Of a stretch of DNA of 11,626 nucleotides, positions 1 through 6,448 are shown piece after piece. The stretch spans positions 1 through 11,626 of the forward strand of contig CAJARE010000270.1 of the NCBI GenBank assembly GCA_903944255.1, read 5' to 3'. Numbering within the stretch: the first letter of the stretch is position 1; each line of letters starts with the position of its first letter. A model generated the notes under the pieces. The model did no database searches, was not told the origin of the DNA, and worked only from the letters and a program-made list of their open reading frames with translations. This stretch comes from an uncultured beta proteobacterium (GTDB taxonomy: Bacteria; Pseudomonadota; Gammaproteobacteria; Burkholderiales; Burkholderiaceae). The translations under genes were made by a program, and so were the position numbers.

Positions 1-154
1 CTTCATAAAAAGCATTTCCTGGACCTTGGATCCAAAAAGCCCTTATCAATAACAGCATGAAAACAAAAAATAAAAGAAATAACATCAAACGCGACCGCCA
101 CATCGGCAGGCGTAACACTAAATTCGGGGTTGTAGAGAAGCCAACTGGTCTCAT
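1..154 (-). CDS. ftsI: Peptidoglycan transpeptidase FtsI (PBP3), N-terminal fragment
   Basis: Only the first 51 codons are present; the gene runs off the left edge of the window. The peptide begins MRPVGFSTTP and has a basic stretch (RLPMWRSR), then a strongly hydrophobic segment at about residues 24-38 (LMLFLLFFVFMLLL), then RAFWIQGPGNAFYE. This is the usual short cytoplasmic tail, single membrane anchor and start of the periplasmic part of the division-specific class B penicillin-binding protein, which cross-links septal peptidoglycan. The transpeptidase domain lies outside the window. The ATG at 154..152 overlaps the ftsL stop codon as ATGA, which fits translational coupling and fixes the start. 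The position directly after ftsL is the standard dcw order and supports ftsI rather than another PBP. The identification depends on position plus the N-terminal pattern, because no catalytic motif can be seen here. Confidence 0.88.
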   Translation of the reverse strand, partial: MRPVGFSTTPNLVLRLPMWRSRLMLFLLFFVFMLLLIRAFWIQGPGNAFYE

Positions 155-417
155 TTAACTTCCTTTAGGTACAAGGTACGTTCAGGAGAGATCGGTGACA
201 TCCGCAATTGATTTCGCGCCACATCACGTATACGAGCAGATTTAGAAAGATTACGTTGCTCATATTCGAGACGCAACCATTCTTGATTTAATTTTCGTTC
301 TTCAATTTGGGCGCGCTCTAGCTTAATAAATAATTTACGTGCACGTTGTTGTGCTGCCACTAGCGAAAGAGCGCAAATGACTAACAAGATCAGCAAAGTT
401 AAGGTGGCTCGATTCAC
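151..417 (-). CDS. ftsL: Cell division protein FtsL
   Basis: Encodes 88 residues, a little shorter than the roughly 120 of E. coli FtsL. A hydrophobic segment at about residues 6-22 (LTLLILLVICALSLVAA) forms the single membrane span. It is followed by a charged, heptad-like region (about residues 24-60, rich in R, K, E, L) that fits the periplasmic coiled coil pairing with FtsB. FtsL, FtsB and FtsQ form the complex that activates FtsW and FtsI at the septum. FtsL diverges fast, so the call leans on size, topology and its place between rsmH and ftsI. The start codon is GTG (417..415), overlapping the rsmH stop as GTGA. A GGGG stretch about 9 bases upstream, inside the end of rsmH, can serve as ribosome binding site. 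No alternative ATG lies before the membrane span. The downstream end overlaps the ftsI start. Confidence 0.88.
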   Translation of the reverse strand: MNRATLTLLILLVICALSLVAAQQRARKLFIKLERAQIEERKLNQEWLRLEYEQRNLSKSARIRDVARNQLRMSPISPERTLYLKEVK

Positions 418-1364
418 TTAACTGACCCCAACCGTTTTTCAGCTACACGCATAATGGCCGAACGAGCACGTGGATTTTCTAAAATCTCTGTCTCACTTGG
501 CTTGACACGTCCAATGATTTCTAAAGCACTTTGCGGTAAGTCTTTTTCGCGAACTGGCAGACCACGAGGCACTTCTACTTTTGAGTGGGCCTGCATAAAT
601 TGCTTCACGATTCGATCTTCTAAGGAATGGAAGCTAATGACTACCAATCTAGCGCCTGGCTTTAATAATTTCAGCGCTGCCTTCAAGCCCAACTCTAAAT
701 CCTCTAACTCGCGATTAATTAATATTCTTAAGGCTTGAAAAGTCCTGGTGGCAGGATCTTGACCGGCTTCACGCGTGCGGACAACACTTGCTATAAGACT
801 GGCCAGTTGTGTAGTCGTTTGTGGTGACAAACCTTGTTCGCGCTTGGCAACAATCGCCTTCGCAATTTGAAACGCAAAACGCTCTTCTCCGTAAGTCTTA
901 ATCACGTGAGTGATTTCCTCTTGCGGTGCTTGCTCCAACCACTGTGCGGCCGTTAACCCATGCTCTGTATTCATACGCATGTCCAAAGGACCTTCGCGAC
1001 GAAATGAAAATCCACGATGTGCCTCGTCCACTTGAGGTGAGCTGATCCCTAAGTCCAATAAAATTCCATCGACTGATTCTGGCTCGGCGTACTGATCCAT
1101 TTGTGCAAAGCTGTCGTGCACAATCTGTAAGCGAGGATCGTTGATCTGCCGTGCTACTGCAATCGCATCCAAATCTTTGTCGAAAGAAATAATGCGAGCT
1201 GATGAGGGTAACTGCTTGAGTAAAGCTTGAGTATGACCGCCGCGCCCAAAGGTACCATCGATGAGTAAAATATTTTTTGCTGCATCTGGTTCTTGAATGA
1301 GTGGGCCATTGATTAGCGCCGTCACCGCCTCGGCCAGCAACACTGGGCGATGAGTTATGTTCAT
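414..1364 (-). CDS. rsmH: 16S rRNA (cytosine1402-N4)-methyltransferase RsmH (MraW)
   Basis: Encodes 316 residues, the normal length for RsmH, which uses S-adenosylmethionine to methylate N4 of C1402 in the decoding centre of 16S rRNA. Visible family motifs are HRPVLL near the N terminus, the SAM-binding loop DGTFGRGGHT (residues 36-45), the acidic FDKD (61-64), LLDLGISSPQVD (about 102-113), GFSFRREGPLDMRM (118-131), PATRTFQALRI, the FHSLEDRIVK motif and the closing NPRARSAIMRV. The helical insertion typical of the family lies between the SAM-binding parts. The ATG start at 1364 lies 12 bases after the mraZ stop, with an AGGG stretch about 5 bases before it, and gives the expected MNITHRPVLL N terminus. 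The end overlaps ftsL, so mraZ-rsmH-ftsL-ftsI reads as one transcript. Nothing is missing or unusual in the protein. Confidence 0.97.
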   Translation of the reverse strand: MNITHRPVLLAEAVTALINGPLIQEPDAAKNILLIDGTFGRGGHTQALLKQLPSSARIISFDKDLDAIAVARQINDPRLQIVHDSFAQMDQYAEPESVDGILLDLGISSPQVDEAHRGFSFRREGPLDMRMNTEHGLTAAQWLEQAPQEEITHVIKTYGEERFAFQIAKAIVAKREQGLSPQTTTQLASLIASVVRTREAGQDPATRTFQALRILINRELEDLELGLKAALKLLKPGARLVVISFHSLEDRIVKQFMQAHSKVEVPRGLPVREKDLPQSALEIIGRVKPSETEILENPRARSAIMRVAEKRLGSVK

Positions 1365-1376
1365 GGCACCCTGTCA

Positions 1377-1808
1377 TCAAAAATTAAATTGCTTGAGTGC
1401 TTCAGGCATGCCTTGCGCAATCGCAGCCTGTTCTTTTGCAGCATAGGTTGCTGCATCCCATAATTCCAAGTGACTACCCATGCCAAGCAAGATGACTTCT
1501 TTTTCAATATCAGCAGCCGCACGCAATTCTGGGCTCACCAAAATACGGCCAGCGCCATCTAAATCAAGATCTACTGCATTGCCAAGAAAAATTCTGCGCC
1601 ACCAATGTGCATCCATTGGTAATTGCGCAACTCTAGATCTAAAAGTCTCCCACTCAGGCCTTGGAAATAGCAGAAGGCAGCCATCTGGGTGCTTTGTAAG
1701 CGTAATTCGACCCTCACCCTGGACCAATAAGGCGTCACGATGCTTTGCCGGAACCGACATTCGTCCTTTTGCATCTAAATTGAGAGCTGACGCACCTTGA
1801 AACACCAT
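1377..1808 (-). CDS. mraZ: Transcriptional regulator MraZ
   Basis: Encodes 143 residues made of two SpoVT/AbrB-like half domains. The first carries LDAKGRMSVPAKHRDAL (about residues 11-27) and the second DLDGAGRILVSPELR (about 81-95), the tandem DxxGR signatures of MraZ. MraZ forms a ring-shaped oligomer and represses its own dcw promoter by binding short repeated sites. Matching repeats lie directly upstream (see 1810-1840). It is the first gene of the division cluster here, as in most bacteria. The ATG at 1808 is followed at once by GTG (1805..1803). The GTG start would give a product beginning MFQGAS, matching the MFRGA N terminus of E. coli MraZ, and would put the GGGG ribosome binding stretch at a better 6-base spacing instead of 3. 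Either start is possible and the difference is one residue. Confidence 0.96.
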   Translation of the reverse strand: MVFQGASALNLDAKGRMSVPAKHRDALLVQGEGRITLTKHPDGCLLLFPRPEWETFRSRVAQLPMDAHWWRRIFLGNAVDLDLDGAGRILVSPELRAAADIEKEVILLGMGSHLELWDAATYAAKEQAAIAQGMPEALKQFNF

Positions 1809-1809
1809 T

Positions 1810-1840
1810 TACCCCACTTTTTCACACTTCCTCCCACTTT
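1810..1840 (-). promoter_or_regulatory. MraZ operator: three direct repeats at 10-bp period
   Basis: Read on the minus strand, three near-identical units stand exactly 10 bp apart: AAGTGGG (1839..1833), AAGTGTG (1829..1823) and AAGTGGG (1819..1813). MraZ of E. coli is known to bind TGGG-type direct repeats separated by about 5 bases, the same spacing and core as here. The array lies between the -10 element and the mraZ start codon, with its first unit overlapping the -10 hexamer and its last unit overlapping the likely ribosome binding site. Bound MraZ could therefore block RNA polymerase. The middle unit differs by one base (GTGTG). Function is inferred from the family, not shown. Confidence 0.85.
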
Positions 1841-1864
1841 AGAGGATCGTTATAAGAGGGTCAA
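1836..1864 (-). promoter_or_regulatory. Probable sigma-70 promoter of mraZ and the dcw cluster
   Basis: On the minus strand TTGACC (1864..1859) matches the -35 consensus at five of six positions. It is separated by exactly 17 bases from TAAAGT (1841..1836), a four-of-six match to the -10 consensus. Transcription would start near 1830, leaving a leader of roughly 20 bases before mraZ. The -10 hexamer overlaps the first MraZ repeat, the arrangement expected for autorepression. Confidence 0.75.
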
Positions 1865-1912
1865 GTGTTTTTGGGTATTTTTTAAGGAAATTCTCTAGTG
1901 TTTACAAACACT
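1864..1912. repeat. Inverted repeat plus a third copy of AGTGTTT upstream of the mraZ promoter
   Basis: AGTGTTTACAAACACT (1897-1912) is a palindrome with 7-base perfect arms around a 2-base centre. A third copy of the half-site, AGTGTTT (1864-1870), lies 33 bp away in the same orientation as the left arm and touches the -35 hexamer of the mraZ promoter. The arrangement looks like a site for a dimeric DNA-binding protein with an extra half-site near the promoter. I do not recognise the protein, and the composition is AT-rich enough for a chance contribution. Confidence 0.4.
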
Positions 1913-2062
1913 TAGCGAGATATGTTCATAAAATAGTGATAATAAAATAGCTACTTGAAACAATGGCTTGGAAAATATACTTAAGAATAGGTCTTAGCTC
2001 TATGGCTAGATAATACCCAAATATACTGTATTTAAAAACAGTATTCTAAATAAAAATGTGTC

Positions 2063-2084
2063 AAAAAAATAATCAGAATTGATT
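2063..2084 (-). terminator. Weak candidate terminator after coq7
   Basis: On the minus strand, about 20 bases past the coq7 stop, AATCA (2084..2080) and TGATT (2075..2071) can pair around a 4-base loop. One A and then seven consecutive T (2069..2063) follow. Position and T tract fit a Rho-independent terminator, but the stem is only five pairs with a single G-C pair, so it would be weak. Confidence 0.35.
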
Positions 2085-2103
2085 TTTAAATATCAATGTA
2101 GAT

Positions 2104-2733
2104 TTAAATTTTGTATGCGGTTGCTGTCATTACCTTTGACATCATTTGCATAATCTTTTGAACGGGCTCTGGCAGCTCTGCTCCACCACTTCGAATAGCA
2201 GCTTGTCCATGCTCAATTTCATCCAAGCGCATTTGATCCACAATCGCTCGTGAACGATGGTCTTCTGGTGGCAGTTTTTCGAGATGACTCTCTAAGTGAT
2301 TCTCAACTTGCTTTTCTGTTTCTGCAACAAAACCTAAGCTCCACTTATCACCCGCCAAGCCTGCTGCCAAGCCGATCGCAAAGGATCCAGCATACCAAAA
2401 AGGATTGAGATAACTAGTATGAGAGCCCAGCTCTTGCAAACGCGTTTCACACCATGCAAGATGATCGATTTCCTCTTGTCCAGAATGATTCAACATTTCC
2501 TTAATTTGTGGATCTCGAGCCACTAACTTTTGAGATTGATAAAGTGCTTGAGCACACACTTCACCCACATGATTCACGCGCATTAATCCAGCAGCATGCT
2601 TACGTTCTTGAGCATCTAAAACCGTTTTTGACGCAGCCTCAGATCCGGGAGTGGGGCGCTGAGAATTCGCACCGCCAGCAACAGATCGGAGTGCGTTATC
2701 GAACTCAATAATGAGGTGATCTATTGGGGACAT
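2104..2733 (-). CDS. coq7: Coq7-family demethoxyubiquinone hydroxylase (diiron monooxygenase)
   Basis: Encodes 209 residues of the Coq7/UbiF-replacement family, which hydroxylates 2-polyprenyl-3-methyl-6-methoxy-1,4-benzoquinol in the late steps of ubiquinone synthesis. The carboxylate and histidine diiron ligands are all in place: E58 in NHVGEV, E88xxH91 in EEIDH, E140 in VAETEKQVE, and E172xxH175 in DEIEH. The hydrophobic stretch FWYAGSFAIGLAAGLAG (about 112-128) fits the interfacial membrane-binding part. The C terminus VMTATAYKI is typical of betaproteobacterial Coq7. The N-terminal 40 residues are variable and Ser/Pro/Ala rich. The ATG at 2733 has no good ribosome binding site but gives the usual IDHLIIEFD start. 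It follows bioB on the same strand after 12 bases, so it is probably cotranscribed with bioB although the pathways are unrelated. Confidence 0.95.
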   Translation of the reverse strand: MSPIDHLIIEFDNALRSVAGGANSQRPTPGSEAASKTVLDAQERKHAAGLMRVNHVGEVCAQALYQSQKLVARDPQIKEMLNHSGQEEIDHLAWCETRLQELGSHTSYLNPFWYAGSFAIGLAAGLAGDKWSLGFVAETEKQVENHLESHLEKLPPEDHRSRAIVDQMRLDEIEHGQAAIRSGGAELPEPVQKIMQMMSKVMTATAYKI

Positions 2734-2745
2734 ATACTGATTTGA

Positions 2746-3783
2746 TTAGATTAAAACTTCAGTTTTTGAGCTTTGTTTGGTTTTTAAACCAAGCTCAGCT
2801 AAGAGAGCGCGGTCTTGTTCTGCCTCGGGATTACCGGTAGTGAGTAGTTGCTCACCATAGAAAATAGAGTTCGCGCCGGCTAGGAAGCACATGGCCTGAA
2901 CCGCCCTTCCTAACTCTTGGCGACCAGCTGATAAACGTACCCTTGCCCGTGGCATCGTAATTCGAGCCACAGCAATCGTCCTAACAAATTCAAAGGGGTC
3001 CAAGGGCTTTTGATCGGCTAAAGGGGTTCCCGCAACGGGTACCAAGTGATTAATAGGCACCGACTCAGGGTAAGGACTTAAATTAGCCAAGCGCGCTAAG
3101 AATGCAGCGCGTTGTTCACGAGATTCGCCCATGCCTACTATTCCACCGCAGCATACCGACATACCTGCTGCACGAACATGTGAAATCGTATCTAAACGAT
3201 CTTGGTAGCCACGCGTGGAAATCACAGAGCGGTAAAAATCTTCGCTGGTATCTAGGTTGTGGTTATAAAAATCTAGCCCTGCCTCTTGCAAAGCCTGGGC
3301 TTGATCAGCCTCTAGCATGCCAAGGGTGGCACAGGTTTCCAGACCCAAAGCCTTTACACCCTTGATCATGGCCGCCACTTTCTCAATATCACGATCCTTA
3401 GGTTCGCGCCAGGCTGCACCCATGCAGAAACGGTTTGAGCCGGCGGCTTTAGCTGCTTTAGCGGCCTCCAAAACCTCTTCGAGACCCATCAACTTATCCG
3501 CTTTGACATCGGTGTCATAGCGAGCTGCTTGAGGGCAGTAAGCGCAATCCTCAGGGCAGCCGCCTGTCTTGATCGACAAGAGGGTAGCCAATTCCACATC
3601 ACCCTCAGGAAAGTAAGCCTTATGAGTTTCTTGTGCCTTTAGCATTAAGTCGTTAAAGGGCAAATTAAACAAAGCCTCTATCTGGGCAACTGACCATGAT
3701 CCAGACGCGTCAAGCTCTTTACGCAAATCCGCCTGGGATTTGACTAGGGTGATGGGTTTTTCTACGGTTTGGGTGTCCAGCAT
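2746..3783 (-). CDS. bioB: Biotin synthase BioB (radical SAM)
   Basis: Encodes 345 residues that insert sulfur into dethiobiotin to make biotin. The radical-SAM [4Fe-4S] motif CPEDCAYC gives C76, C80 and C83. The ligands of the second, sacrificial [2Fe-2S] cluster are also visible: C120 (NRFCMGAAWR), C151 (ETCATLGML), one of C211/C212 (VCCGGIVGMGE) and R283 (VRLSAGRQEL). YNHNLDTS (173-180) and the C-terminal GANSIFYGEQLLTT are family signatures. An in-frame TTG at 3840 would add 19 residues (through ICYVYALN). I prefer the ATG at 3783 because the extra residues do not resemble the family and the TTG has no ribosome binding site. BioB is divergent from bioA and heads a unit with coq7. No BirA-type operator is visible upstream. 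Confidence 0.97.
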   Translation of the reverse strand: MLDTQTVEKPITLVKSQADLRKELDASGSWSVAQIEALFNLPFNDLMLKAQETHKAYFPEGDVELATLLSIKTGGCPEDCAYCPQAARYDTDVKADKLMGLEEVLEAAKAAKAAGSNRFCMGAAWREPKDRDIEKVAAMIKGVKALGLETCATLGMLEADQAQALQEAGLDFYNHNLDTSEDFYRSVISTRGYQDRLDTISHVRAAGMSVCCGGIVGMGESREQRAAFLARLANLSPYPESVPINHLVPVAGTPLADQKPLDPFEFVRTIAVARITMPRARVRLSAGRQELGRAVQAMCFLAGANSIFYGEQLLTTGNPEAEQDRALLAELGLKTKQSSKTEVLI

Positions 3784-3872
3784 GGGCAAATTCCAGAAAA
3801 TAGATCGATTCAAAGCATAAACATAACAGATACAGGCCAAATTTAGGAAAAACTAGTGGTCAAATACCAAAC
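3784..3872. promoter_or_regulatory. Divergent control region between bioB and bioA
   Basis: These 89 bases must carry the promoters of both bioB-coq7 (leftward) and bioA-bioF-bioD (rightward). I cannot point to a convincing promoter in either direction. For bioB, TTGGCC (3840..3835) with TATGCT (3819..3814) at 15-base spacing is the best pair but is poor. Neither the enterobacterial BirA operator (TTGTAAACC and its inverse) nor a clean BioR-type TTAT/ATAA palindrome is present. TTATGTTTATG on the minus strand is only vaguely similar. Ribosome binding sites on both sides are weak. Confidence 0.4.
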
Positions 3873-5219
3873 ATGAAGCCTATTTCCGATCTAAATCAAA
3901 GATCCCTGGTAGATCGCAGTTTAGCTGCCGTCTGGCATCCCTGTACCCAAATGAAGCAGCATGAATCTTTTCCTCTCATTGCGATCAGCAAAGGAAAGGG
4001 AGCTTGGCTTTACGATGAAAAGGGCAATCCCTTGCTCGACTGTATCAGCTCCTGGTGGACAAATTTATTCGGTCATGCCAATCCACGAATTAACCAAGCG
4101 ATTACCGATCAATTAGAAAAAATTGAGCACGTCATGCTTGCAGGTTTTACGCACGCTCCAGTAGTCGAATTATCAGAAAAACTCGCTGCCCTTACCAATG
4201 GAAATTTAGGTCATGTTTTTTACGCCTCTGATGGTGCCTCTGCGGTAGAGATTGCGCTCAAGATGAGTCACCACTACTGGCAACTTCAAGCTAAGCCTCA
4301 AAAGAAAAAATTTGTTTGTCTTGAGAATGGCTACCACGGGGAAACATTAGGCGCACTGGCGGTAACTGATGTTGCCATTTTTCGCAAAGCGTATGGAGCA
4401 CTGTTGCAAGAGGTATTTACAGCTCCCTCGCCAGATTCACGCAAAGCAAAATCTGGCGAGAGTGCCGATGATGTTGCGAGATATGCAGCACAGGAGCTTG
4501 AGAAACTGTTTAAAAAAGAGCACCAGCATATTGCAGCCATCATCGTTGAACCACTCATACAGTGCGCTGGACAAATGGCAATGTACTCGCCAGAATATTT
4601 GCGACTAGTCAGAGCTTTATGTGATCGCTATGAGATCCATTTGATTGCTGATGAAATTGCCGTAGGCTGTGGTCGAACTGGTACTTTTTTTGCCTGTGAA
4701 CAGGCGCAAATCTGGCCAGATTTCTTAACTCTTTCTAAGGGTATCAGTGGCGGCTACCTCCCGCTCTCCTTATGCTTAACAACAAAGAGCATCTATCAAG
4801 CCTTTTATAGCGATCAAACTCAGCATGGATTCTTGCACTCCCACTCATACACAGGCAATCCACTTGCGTGCACTGCTGCTCTTGCTTGTTTAGAAATATT
4901 TAAAAGTGAAAACGTACTAAATGAAAATAAAGCACGTGCGCAAGATTTAGCGAATGCTTTTGCTTGGGCAAAATCAGATTCAAGAGTTGAACATTGGCGT
5001 CAACAAGGCATGATTTTGGCATTTGATATCAAACAAGACCAGATTAAAAACCTTGCCACTTTCCCGCGCGAAATGTTTTCTCAATGCATTGATAAGGGTC
5101 TACTCATTCGACCAATTGGTAATACTGTCTATGTAATGCCACCTTATATTTTGTCTACCGAAGAAACATCACAGATGGGTAAAGCCGTAGCACGTGCTTT
5201 GGACAAGGTATTGTCATGA
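3873..5219 (+). CDS. bioA: Adenosylmethionine-8-amino-7-oxononanoate aminotransferase BioA
   Basis: Encodes 448 residues of the class III PLP aminotransferases. It converts KAPA to DAPA using S-adenosylmethionine as amino donor. BioA-specific motifs are VWHPCTQMK (20-28), SSWWTNLFGHANPRIN (59-74), YASDGASAVEIALK (117-130), NGYHGETLGA (152-161), the PLP-ring aspartate D260 in LIADEIAVG, the Schiff-base lysine K289 in LSKGISGGYLPLS, and HSHSYTGNPLACTAAL (322-337). Tyr17 of E. coli BioA is replaced by Cys24. As I recall the family, WHPCTQM is the normal form in Pseudomonas and betaproteobacteria, so this is not a defect. C266 stands where most relatives have Phe (GFGRTG). The ATG start has only a weak ribosome binding site, but no other start exists in frame. 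It is first in the rightward bio unit, and its stop overlaps the bioF start as ATGA. Confidence 0.97.
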   Translation: MKPISDLNQRSLVDRSLAAVWHPCTQMKQHESFPLIAISKGKGAWLYDEKGNPLLDCISSWWTNLFGHANPRINQAITDQLEKIEHVMLAGFTHAPVVELSEKLAALTNGNLGHVFYASDGASAVEIALKMSHHYWQLQAKPQKKKFVCLENGYHGETLGALAVTDVAIFRKAYGALLQEVFTAPSPDSRKAKSGESADDVARYAAQELEKLFKKEHQHIAAIIVEPLIQCAGQMAMYSPEYLRLVRALCDRYEIHLIADEIAVGCGRTGTFFACEQAQIWPDFLTLSKGISGGYLPLSLCLTTKSIYQAFYSDQTQHGFLHSHSYTGNPLACTAALACLEIFKSENVLNENKARAQDLANAFAWAKSDSRVEHWRQQGMILAFDIKQDQIKNLATFPREMFSQCIDKGLLIRPIGNTVYVMPPYILSTEETSQMGKAVARALDKVLS

Positions 5220-6448
5220 CAAAATCATTTAATGCTTTGTGCATGGCTGAAACCCAAATCGCCAAACTCGATTTGCAATTACTGAGGCGCAAGTTACGTA
5301 CTAATCATTTGGCTTGTAATACAACATCAATTGTAGATAAGCGCGAACTGAAAGCATTTTGTAGCAATGACTATCTTGGATTAGCAAATCACCCTGCACT
5401 CATAGAAGCTCTTGCCGAAGGAGTAAAACGTTATGGCGTTGGTAGCGGCGCCTCACATCTCATTAGTGGCCATAGTATTGCCCATGAATTGCTAGAAAAA
5501 AAATTGGCTTCTTTTCAAAGTCGACACATTCCCCAAGCTCGAGCATTATTTTTTAGTACCGGTTACCTTGCTAACCTTGCCGCAATCACTGGGCTTGTAA
5601 GGCTAGCATCGTCAGGTCAAGCCAGTATCTATTCAGCAAAACTCAATCATGCCTCCTTGATTGATGGTGTTCGTTTAGCCAGTGCGCAAAACAAAGCATC
5701 TGTGACATTGTTTGATCATACGCAGCCTGATACTCTCAGAGAGTTATTCAAGAGCGATCAAAAACCATTCAAACTCATTGTTACTGACGGTGTTTTTAGT
5801 ATGGATGGCGATCTAGCGCCAGTCAAATCATTGCTTCAGATTGCTGAAGAATTCGATGCCCTTCTATTAGTTGATGATGCTCATGGATTTGGAGTATTAG
5901 GTAAACAAGGTCATGGGATCTTAGAGCAAGAAAGCCTGGTCTCAGAGCGCATCGTCTATATCGGCACTTTAGGTAAAGCAGCTGGAGTGAGTGGAGCTTT
6001 CATTTGTGCACATGATTCTTTTATCGAATGGCTGATTCAAAAAGGTCGTCCATACATTTACAGCACAGCCACTCCTCCCGTAATTGCCCATGCGCTCCTA
6101 AGCAGTCTTGAGATCATTGAGAGTGAAGAGGGTCAACAACGACGCACTCATTTAAATCAATTAATTGAAGTTTGGCAAAATGAAATGATTTTCTCTAGCT
6201 GGCAAAAATTGTCCTCAAGTACGCCAATACAGCCAGTCATCATCGGTAGCAATGCAAATGCTCTTTTAGCTGCAAAGCTTTTAGATAGGGCTGGATATTG
6301 GATTCCTGCAATTCGGCCTCCTACCGTGCCTAACGGAAGTGCGCGTTTGCGCATTACCTTTTCTGCAAATCACAGTATTGAGGATTTACGCCAGCTTATT
6401 CTTTTGCTTAAACAGATAGAGCAAGAAACAATGGTGCAAGCCTTATGA
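5216..6448 (+). CDS. bioF: 8-amino-7-oxononanoate synthase BioF
   Basis: Encodes 410 residues of the alpha-oxoamine synthase family. It condenses pimeloyl-ACP (or pimeloyl-CoA) with L-alanine to KAPA, the first step of ring assembly. Visible features are FCSNDYLGLANHP (48-60), GVGSGASHLISGH (74-86), the aromatic-stacking histidine H145 in LNHASLIDG, TDGVFSMDGDLAP (190-202), the PLP-binding LLVDDAHGFGVLG (217-229), the Schiff-base lysine K254 in GTLGKAAGVSG, and RPPTVPNGSARLRIT near the C terminus. The acidic residue usually found four positions before the LNHAS histidine is Ala141 here, a small departure. It runs about 25 residues longer than E. coli BioF, mainly at the N terminus; the ATG is fixed by the ATGA overlap with bioA. 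KAPA synthase is favoured over 2-amino-3-ketobutyrate CoA ligase because of the bioA and bioD neighbours. Confidence 0.95.
   Translation: MTKSFNALCMAETQIAKLDLQLLRRKLRTNHLACNTTSIVDKRELKAFCSNDYLGLANHPALIEALAEGVKRYGVGSGASHLISGHSIAHELLEKKLASFQSRHIPQARALFFSTGYLANLAAITGLVRLASSGQASIYSAKLNHASLIDGVRLASAQNKASVTLFDHTQPDTLRELFKSDQKPFKLIVTDGVFSMDGDLAPVKSLLQIAEEFDALLLVDDAHGFGVLGKQGHGILEQESLVSERIVYIGTLGKAAGVSGAFICAHDSFIEWLIQKGRPYIYSTATPPVIAHALLSSLEIIESEEGQQRRTHLNQLIEVWQNEMIFSSWQKLSSSTPIQPVIIGSNANALLAAKLLDRAGYWIPAIRPPTVPNGSARLRITFSANHSIEDLRQLILLLKQIEQETMVQAL

Larger units (their letters stand above)
1809..2103. other. AT-rich intergenic region between coq7 and mraZ
   Basis: No coding potential is visible in these 295 bases, which are much richer in A and T than the genes around them. 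The left part (1809-1912) holds the mraZ promoter, the MraZ repeats and an upstream inverted repeat. The right part (about 2063-2084) holds a small hairpin with a T tract in the direction of coq7 transcription. A second AT-rich stem (ATACTGT 2023-2029 with ACAGTAT 2038-2044) lies between them and has no T tract that would make it a terminator. About 1913-2020 shows nothing I can assign. Confidence 0.7.

Noticed and set aside
898..1380. A 160-codon minus-strand ORF overlapping rsmH.
   Set aside because: It is an alternate frame of rsmH, which carries all RsmH motifs. The alternate product has no recognisable features.
1480..1800. A 106-codon plus-strand ORF opposite mraZ.
   Set aside because: It is antisense to a clear mraZ gene, has low-complexity Ser/Arg/Pro composition and no ribosome binding site.
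2023..2044. ATACTGT / ACAGTAT hairpin in the spacer before mraZ as a terminator.
   Set aside because: It has a seven-pair AT-rich stem, an 8-base loop and no T tract following in the coq7 direction. Such stems are expected by chance in AT-rich spacer.
3784..3840. A 19-residue N-terminal extension of BioB from TTG 3840.
   Set aside because: The extra residues do not resemble BioB, the TTG lacks a ribosome binding site, and the extension would use up most of the control region shared with bioA.
3841..3863. TTGACC (3863..3858) as the -35 of a bioB promoter.
   Set aside because: The -35 match is good, but no acceptable -10 hexamer occurs at 15-19 bases spacing.
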